A DNA stretch of 64,000 bases, taken from positions 1 to 64,000 of the forward strand of contig NZ_CP029844.1 in assembly GCF_003268615.1 (NCBI RefSeq), read 5' to 3'. Below are positions 58,180 to 64,000 of the stretch, in pieces (the first letter of the stretch is position 1; every line of letters starts with the position of its first letter). The translations under genes and the position numbers were made by a program. The stretch is from Blattabacterium clevelandi (GTDB taxonomy: Bacteria; Bacteroidota; Bacteroidia; Flavobacteriales; Blattabacteriaceae). The notes beneath the pieces were generated by a model. It was not told the origin of the DNA and searched no databases. It saw only the letters and a program-made list of their open reading frames with translations.

Positions 58180-59048
58180 AATGGAGAATAAATTAATTCG
58201 TACTTGTATGATAATAATTTATAATAAAGTTTAACAGATAAAAAATCTGTAGAAAAATCTTTTTCATTGGGTAAAAGTTCAACAATATCAAAACCTATAA
58301 TTTGTTTATTTTCAAAAACCATTTTTAAAAATTTTAAAATTTCGTACCAAAAAAAACCTCCTGGTTCTGGAGTTCCTGTAGATGGGGCTATACTTGGATC
58401 AAAAACATCTATATCTATACTTATAAATACATTTTTAGATAATCTTTGAATTGCTTTTTTCATCCATAAATCATTTTGATATATTTCATGGAAATAAAAA
58501 ATATTATCATTTTGGATATACCTTTTTTCTAGTATATTCATACTTCGAATTCCTATTTGTATAATTGGATATTTTTTTGAAGCTTCATACATAGAACAAG
58601 CGTGATTATAAGGATCACCATTGTATGTAGGACGTAAATCTGTATGTGCATCCATGTGAAGAATACTCATATCAGGATATTTTTCTCCAAATGCGCGAAT
58701 ACTTCCTATAGATATGGAATGGACACCACCGATTAGAGTTACAAATTTTTTTTTAAAAAGATATTTTTTAGTAATATCGTATACTTTTTCTATCATTTTT
58801 TTGGAAGAAAATGAATAATTACTTATAGGAGGATAAGAAATATATATCCCTCTTTTATAAACTTCAGAATTAGTTTCTATATCATATAATTCCATATGTT
58901 CTGATGCAGATAAAAATGCTTTAGGACCTTTTTTAGACCCTTTTTTCCACGTTCCTGTATAATCATATGGTACAGGAATAAGGACAATTTTAGATTTTTC
59001 AAGAGTAGCATATTTTTTAGGAATTCCAGCAAAAGTTTTTGTTTTCAT
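58176..59048 (-). CDS. speB: Agmatinase (SpeB-type ureohydrolase)
   Basis: Manganese enzyme expected to hydrolyse agmatine to putrescine and urea. From ATG 59048 the product has 290 residues. The metal ligands lie in GGVHSISIG, HMDAHTDLRPTYNG and SIDIDVFDPSIAPSTGTPEP, all intact. An arginase-family member acting on another guanidino compound cannot be excluded by motif alone, but it follows the arginine decarboxylase gene by 14 bases, which strongly supports agmatinase. Confidence 0.93.
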   Translation of the reverse strand: MKTKTFAGIPKKYATLEKSKIVLIPVPYDYTGTWKKGSKKGPKAFLSASEHMELYDIETNSEVYKRGIYISYPPISNYSFSSKKMIEKVYDITKKYLFKKKFVTLIGGVHSISIGSIRAFGEKYPDMSILHMDAHTDLRPTYNGDPYNHACSMYEASKKYPIIQIGIRSMNILEKRYIQNDNIFYFHEIYQNDLWMKKAIQRLSKNVFISIDIDVFDPSIAPSTGTPEPGGFFWYEILKFLKMVFENKQIIGFDIVELLPNEKDFSTDFLSVKLYYKLLSYKYELIYSPL

Positions 59049-59062
59049 AAAAAATATTATTT

Positions 59063-60454
59063 TCAATAACCTAATATTTTTAATATTTCTTCATGTTTTT
59101 GTGAATAACGAAATATTTTATATACTAAGTTTTTTTTTTCGTCATAATTGATTAATATATGGATTGGTTGGGGTATGAGACAATGATGTACCCCTCCATA
59201 TCCACTTATTGTATCTTGATATGCTCCAGTATTAAAAAATCCAATATAAAGCGGTTTTTTTTCACGAAAACAGGGAAGATATATCGCATTCATATGTTGT
59301 TCTGAATTATAATAATCATCACTATCACAGGTTAATCCACCTAAAAATACTCTTTCATAAGAATCATTCCAACGATTTATCGCCATCATAATAAACCGAC
59401 TATTTATAGCCCAAGTATCCGGAAGAGTTGTCATAAAAGAACTATCTATCATATTCCATTTTTCTCTATCATTTTGCTTTTTTTGATTAAGTATTTTATA
59501 AATAATTCCACCACTTTCTCCTACTGTATAGGCCCCAAATTCTGTATATATATGTGGCTCTAAAATATTCTCATTTTTACAAAATTTTTTTATTTGATAA
59601 ACAATTTCATTGGTTATGTATTCATAGTCGTATTTAAATGACATAGATGTTTTAATAGGGAACCCGCCTCCTATATTTAGGATATCTAATTCAGGTGCAA
59701 TTTTTTTTAATTTAGCGTAAATATGTAAACATTTAAAAAGTTCATTCCAGTAATAAGAGGTATCTTTTATTCCTGTATTTATAAAAAAATGTAACATTTT
59801 TAGTACTATTTTTGAATTATTTTTTATTTTATTTAAATAAAAAATAAGAATATCTTTATATCCTATTCCTAATCGAGAAGTATAAAATTCAAATTTTGGT
59901 TCTTCTTCAGATGCAATACGTATGCCTAATTTAAATGGATAATGTATAAAAAAACTTAATTTTTCCAATTCATCATAATTATCTAATATTGGAATAGTAT
60001 TGTAAAAACCATTGTTAATTAATTCTGATATATTTTTTATATAGTTATGAGTTTTAAATCCATTACAAATAATTTCAATATTTTTATTCATTTTACCTTT
60101 TTGATAAAGATTTTTAATGATTTCTATATCATAAGCATATGAAGTTTCAATGCTAATATTATTTTTTAATACTTCTTCTAATACAAAATAAAAATGAGAA
60201 CTTTTTGTACAATAACAATAGGTATATTTATTTTTATATTGATTAGAATGAATTGCTTTTTTAAACCATTTTTTTGCTTTTTGTATATTTTGAGAAATTT
60301 TTGGTAAATAATTAAATTTTAATGGAGTTCCATATTTTTTAATGAGATCTATTAATGGAATTCCATGAAATTCTAAAAAATTATTTTTAATAGTAAATTC
60401 CTCTGTAGGAAAATTAAAAGTTTGATCTATAAGATCAGAATATCGAATTTTCAT
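59063..60454 (-). CDS. speA: Arginine decarboxylase, short Bacteroidota type
   Basis: PLP enzyme that makes agmatine from arginine. The 463 residues are shorter than E. coli SpeA (about 650) and match the Bacteroidota version. The PLP Lys lies in TYCYCTKSSHFYFVLEE, and further marks are EIICNGFKTHNYI, LNIGGGFPIKTSMSF, EFGAYTVGESGG and LGGLTCDSDDYYN. I use the ATG at 60454; an in-frame TTG three codons upstream is less likely. With speB downstream it gives a two-step route from arginine to putrescine. Confidence 0.92.
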   Translation of the reverse strand: MKIRYSDLIDQTFNFPTEEFTIKNNFLEFHGIPLIDLIKKYGTPLKFNYLPKISQNIQKAKKWFKKAIHSNQYKNKYTYCYCTKSSHFYFVLEEVLKNNISIETSYAYDIEIIKNLYQKGKMNKNIEIICNGFKTHNYIKNISELINNGFYNTIPILDNYDELEKLSFFIHYPFKLGIRIASEEEPKFEFYTSRLGIGYKDILIFYLNKIKNNSKIVLKMLHFFINTGIKDTSYYWNELFKCLHIYAKLKKIAPELDILNIGGGFPIKTSMSFKYDYEYITNEIVYQIKKFCKNENILEPHIYTEFGAYTVGESGGIIYKILNQKKQNDREKWNMIDSSFMTTLPDTWAINSRFIMMAINRWNDSYERVFLGGLTCDSDDYYNSEQHMNAIYLPCFREKKPLYIGFFNTGAYQDTISGYGGVHHCLIPQPIHILINYDEKKNLVYKIFRYSQKHEEILKILGY

Positions 60455-60463
60455 TAAATACAA

Positions 60464-61567
60464 TTAATGGGTAAAAAAATTTTTAATTTTTTTGTTATAT
60501 ACCATAAATTTTTTTAGAAAAACATCTATTTCTCCATCCATTACGGAATTAATATTTTTAGTTTCATAACCTGTCCGTAAGTCTTTTACTAATTGATAAG
60601 GATGCATGATATAATTTCGTATTTGATATCCCCATTCTATTTTTTTTTTTTCAGATTTTATTTGATTTTTTTTTTCATTTTTTTTGTTTATTTCTATTTC
60701 AAATAATCTAGATTTTAGAAGATGCAAAGCTCTTTGTCTATTTTGTATTTGTGAACGAGATTCGGTATTTTCAATAGTAATTCCGGTTGGAATATGACGT
60801 AATCTAACTCCTGTTTCTACTTTATTGACATTTTGTCCTCCTGATCCAGAAGATCGAAAAGTTTCCCAATGAATATCAGATATTTTGATATCAATTTTTA
60901 TATTTTTATCTACTGAAGGATAGACATAAACAGAAGAAAAAGAAGTATGACGTTTTGAATTATTATCAAATGGAGATATACGGATTAATCTATGTACTCC
61001 ATTTTCTCCTTTTAAATATCCAAAAGCATATATTCCTTTGAATTCTAATATAATGGATTTTATTCCCGTTATATCTCCAGGAATAAGATGAATATTTTTT
61101 ACAGAGTATTTTTTTTTTTCAGCCCACATAATATACATTCTCATTAGCATAGAACTCCAATCACAGCTTTCAGTTCCCCCTGCTCCAGAAGAAATTTGAA
61201 GTATAGCATTCAAATTATCTTCTTTTTCAGAAAGAAAGTTTTTTAATTCTAAATTTGATAGTAATTTTCTTGTTTTATGTAATTGAATTTGAAGATCTTT
61301 TTCCAGATTTTCTTCTTTAGAGAGGGAAAATATTAATTCTAATTCTTCTAGAGAACTTTTTAATTCAAAAAAATCTTTTATACATGTTTTCATAACATGT
61401 AAATGTTTGATCAAATTTTTAGATTCTTTATAATTACTCCAATAATTAGGATTTAAAAATTTTTTTTGTTCTTTATCAAGATATTTATTAATCTCATCAA
61501 TGTTAAGAACTTTATGAATCCTGTTAATTCTTTCTGAAATAGATTGTATTTCATCCTTTATGATCAT
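60464..61567 (-). CDS. prfB: Peptide chain release factor 2
   Basis: Recognises UGA and UAA stops. The 367 residues carry the SPF specificity motif in RISPFDNNSKRH and the catalytic GGQ at residues 243-245 (SGSGGQNVNKVETG). TGA stops occur in this window (for example mreD and rpmH), so RF2 is needed. The gene reads through without the internal TGA frameshift found in most bacterial prfB genes: codons GTT CTT AAC ATT GAT occupy the place where CTT TGA C would be expected. It heads the minus-strand run prfB-speA-speB-cmk-fabG-menD. Confidence 0.95.
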   Translation of the reverse strand: MIIKDEIQSISERINRIHKVLNIDEINKYLDKEQKKFLNPNYWSNYKESKNLIKHLHVMKTCIKDFFELKSSLEELELIFSLSKEENLEKDLQIQLHKTRKLLSNLELKNFLSEKEDNLNAILQISSGAGGTESCDWSSMLMRMYIMWAEKKKYSVKNIHLIPGDITGIKSIILEFKGIYAFGYLKGENGVHRLIRISPFDNNSKRHTSFSSVYVYPSVDKNIKIDIKISDIHWETFRSSGSGGQNVNKVETGVRLRHIPTGITIENTESRSQIQNRQRALHLLKSRLFEIEINKKNEKKNQIKSEKKKIEWGYQIRNYIMHPYQLVKDLRTGYETKNINSVMDGEIDVFLKKFMVYNKKIKNFFTH

Positions 61568-61646
61568 GATACTAAAATAGATTAATTTAAGGTATGGAAT
61601 CCTAAAATTATTTAAAAAATAAATACAAAAATTTTTATCTGTAATT

Positions 61647-63846
61647 ATAAAATTTAATAAATTTACTATAAAATATCAATACAAAAAATCAAAAATATTA
61701 CTTTTAAAATAAATAAATATTCTATTGAAAATGCACATATTATAAAAGTTTTTTTTAGAAAAAAAAAACAATATTATTCCTTTTTTTTAAAAAAATTAAA
61801 TGTCAATCATCAATGAATAATAAGAAAATTATATTCTATCTTTTGACCTTAAAGTAGGAATGAATTTTTTTTCTACTCAATATTTAAGCAATTTTTTTAT
61901 ACAAATGTTAAAAAAATAGAATTTTATGCAAATCTTTTAAAAGATGAATTTATTTCTATAGAACATATTTTCGGTTCGATTTTTACAAAATGGGATATAA
62001 TTTATCCATTATCTATAAATCAAAAATTTATAGAAAAATATTTAAAATATGATTGAAAATATCAGAAAAAAAAGTAAAAATTTAATTTCTAAAACAGAAG
62101 AAAATACTTATAATTCTTTGAATAAATTTTCAAAAAATTTTAATGAATGGGCCAATAAAGGAAAATTAGATCCTGTTATTGGACGTGATGAAGAAATACG
62201 TAGAGTTTTACAAAGATTATCTAGAAAAAAAAAAAATAATCCTATTTTAATTGGGGACCAGGAGTTTGAAAAACTTCGATAGATGAAGGATTAACACATC
62301 GTATTATTAATGGAGATATTCCAGATAATTTAAAAAATAAAAAATTTTTTTCTTTAGATATGGGTACTATCATTGCAGGAAATAAATATATATAAAGGAG
62401 AATTTGAAGAACGTTAAAAAAATGTTCTTAAAGAAGTAATTTCTTCCAATGGAGAGATTATTTTATTTTTCGATGAAATTCATATATTGGTAAATGCCGG
62501 TGGAGGAGATGGTTATATAGATTCTGTAAATATTTTTAAACCTGCATTAGTAAGAGGAGAACTTCGTGCTATAGGAGAAATGATTTTGAATGAATATCAA
62601 AAATATTTTAAAATAGATAAAGATTTAGAAAGAAGATTTCAACAAGTATATATTGAAGAACCATCTATAACAGATTCTATATCTATTTTACGTAGTATTA
62701 AAGAAAAGTATGAAAGTTATCATAAAGTAAAAATTAAAAATAAACCTATTATTTATGCAGTATAATTATCTCAAAGTTATATTAATGAACGTTTTTTTTT
62801 TACCAGATAAATCTATTGATCTTATTAATGAAGCAGCTTCAAAAATAAGAATGGAAATCAATTCTCAAACAGAAAAATTAGATATTAGGAAAATAATGTA
62901 AATGGAAATTCAAATAGAGTCTATAAAAAAAGAAAATGATGAAAAATAATTACATAAAAGAGTGATAGGTCAAAATAAGGCTATTCAATCTATTGAAAAT
63001 TCTATACGTCGTTCTAGAGATTGACTATAAAATAAAAAAAAACTATAGGATATTTTTTATTTATGAGTGGTACAGGGATTAGAAAAAGAAACGGAACTTG
63101 CTAAAACGTTAGATGAATATTTTTTTGATAATGAAAAGAATATAGTACGATATGAGTGAATATCAGTAACGTTATTCTATAATCCGACTTATTGGATCTC
63201 ATTCTGTATATATAATATCGGTTATGATGAAAGTGGTCAATTAACAGAATCTATACGTAGAAGACCTTATTCAATCATTAGATGAAATAGAAAATGACCA
63301 TTCTGATATATTTAATATACTTTTACAAGTATTAGATGATGGGAGATTAACAGATAATAAAAGTAGAATTATCCATGTTACAAATACAATTATTTATTAT
63401 CATGACTTTTAATATAGAATCGGATATTATTCAGGAAAATTTTGATTAAGAAATATCTTTTAATCAAATGGAAAAAATTAAAAATGATTTAATAGATTTA
63501 TTAAAAAATATTGTTAGACCATAATTGATTAATCGTATTGATGAAATAATTTTATTTAAACCAAAAAAGAAATTAAAGATATTGTAAAATTACAAATGAA
63601 AAAATTAGGAATTTTATTATCGAATAAAAATATTTTTATAGAAGTGACTAATAAAAAAATAATATATTTGAAAAATGTTATGATCCATATTTTGGAGATA
63701 GACCATTAAAGATATTAATTCAAAATAATATTCTAAATAATCTTTTCAAAGAAATTCTTCAAGGAAAAATCCATGATAATGATAGAATTTTAGTAGATTT
63801 TTTTAAAGAAAATGGAATTGTATTTAGACAATTAAAATCTAAATAA
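61647..63846 (+). pseudogene. clpB: Decayed ClpB disaggregase gene
   Basis: Remnant of the Hsp100 chaperone ClpB, which normally resolubilises aggregates with DnaK. Homology can be followed almost from end to end across changing frames: FNKFTIKYQ and SIENAHIIK from the N-domain (61650-61740), DEFISIEHI near 61950, [17 protein letters not shown] (62164-62214), GEIILFFDEIH near 62451, ARGELRAIG-like near 62550, LERRFQQVYIEEPS, RVIGQNKAIQSIENSIRRSR near 62960, [15 protein letters not shown] near 63310 and CYDPYFGDRPLKILIQ at the end. The ATG has become ATA at 61647, the first Walker A is frameshifted, many stops occur, and the coiled-coil middle domain is missing (only a few codons link KKENDEK to LHKRVIGQ). 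It is very unlikely to make a working protein. Confidence 0.93.
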
Positions 63847-63850
63847 TAAA

Positions 63851-64000
63851 GTGATTAATCATAAACATAAATCTGGTTTTGTTAATATTATAGGATTTCC
63901 AAATGTAGGCAAATCAACATTAATGAATTCTCTTGTAGGAGAAAATATATCTATAATCACCAATAAACCACAAACAACTCGTCATAGAATATTGGGGATA
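63851..64000 (+). CDS. era: GTPase Era, N-terminal part (continues past the window)
   Basis: Ras-like GTPase needed for 30S maturation through 16S rRNA 3' end binding. The 50 visible residues begin at a GTG and include the P-loop [16 protein letters not shown] and the switch region [13 protein letters not shown]. It starts four bases after the end of the clpB remnant. No ATG occurs between the clpB stop and the P-loop at a suitable place, which supports the GTG start. The rest lies beyond the window. Confidence 0.93.
   Translation, partial: MINHKHKSGFVNIIGFPNVGKSTLMNSLVGENISIITNKPQTTRHRILGI

Noticed and set aside
62049..62765. Two short intact frames with AAA+ text as separate ATPase genes
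   Set aside because: They are fragments of the decayed clpB, in register with remnants on both sides.

Overview
The window comes from a very AT-rich, tightly packed bacterial chromosome with no mobile elements, no CRISPR array and no phage genes. Gene content and family details point to the Bacteroidota, and most likely to Blattabacterium, the Flavobacteriales endosymbiont of cockroaches. The supporting signs are an LpxC-FabZ fusion protein, the short Bacteroidota-type arginine decarboxylase, a DUF2795 protein close to flavobacterial homologues, a tmRNA encoding the tag GEKQYAFAA, a Suf operon in flavobacterial order, and reduction marks such as TTG starts, overlapping stops, long poly(A) tracts and a decaying clpB. 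The genus assignment is inference from memory of these families; no search was run.

Layout. 1-5523 (+) is the cell-wall elongation operon mreB-mreC-mreD-PBP2-rodA. 5546-6828 holds a YitT-family membrane protein (-) and the ssrA tmRNA (+). 6893-11868 carries lnt, the NAD(P)HX repair enzyme, a 2-oxoacid dehydrogenase E2 and inorganic pyrophosphatase. 11865-17573 (-) is nusA-infB-aspS. 17747-20539 (+) is an MscS channel, pdxJ and an alpha/beta hydrolase. 20606-30374 (+) is a long run: aconitase, yidD, lgt, a DUF192 protein, sufA-B-C-D-S, rplU, rpmA and tRNA-Arg. 30395-35860 mixes a CAU tRNA, rbfA, a LolC/E-like permease, RNase Z, a CPBP protease, an M14 peptidase, rpmH and a small membrane protein. 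35970-42371 (+) is lpxC/fabZ, efp, sucD, pth, lepA and gapA. 42359-50724 holds an HsdR-N-like protein, trxB, glyS, pheT, dnaN, tRNA-Met, pdxH, an HU protein and fmt. 50882-55043 (+) is the DUF2795 gene, secA and a sanA-like gene. 55040-61567 (-) is prfB-speA-speB-cmk-fabG-menD. 61647-63846 is a decayed clpB, followed directly by the start of era.

Function. The genes serve core needs: translation (tRNA synthetases, initiation, elongation and release factors, ribosomal proteins, tmRNA rescue), protein export and lipoprotein maturation, peptidoglycan elongation, Fe-S cluster assembly, TCA-cycle steps (aconitase, succinyl-CoA synthetase alpha), glycolysis (GAPDH), vitamin B6, menaquinone and putrescine synthesis.

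I found no convincing new multi-gene system. The points most worth attention are signs of reduction: the clpB pseudogene with lost start codon, damaged Walker A and missing middle domain; a PheT without its tRNA-binding OB domain; a prfB whose frameshift site appears to have been erased; a sanA-like gene with no ordinary start codon; and an LpxC-FabZ fusion kept without lpxA beside it.
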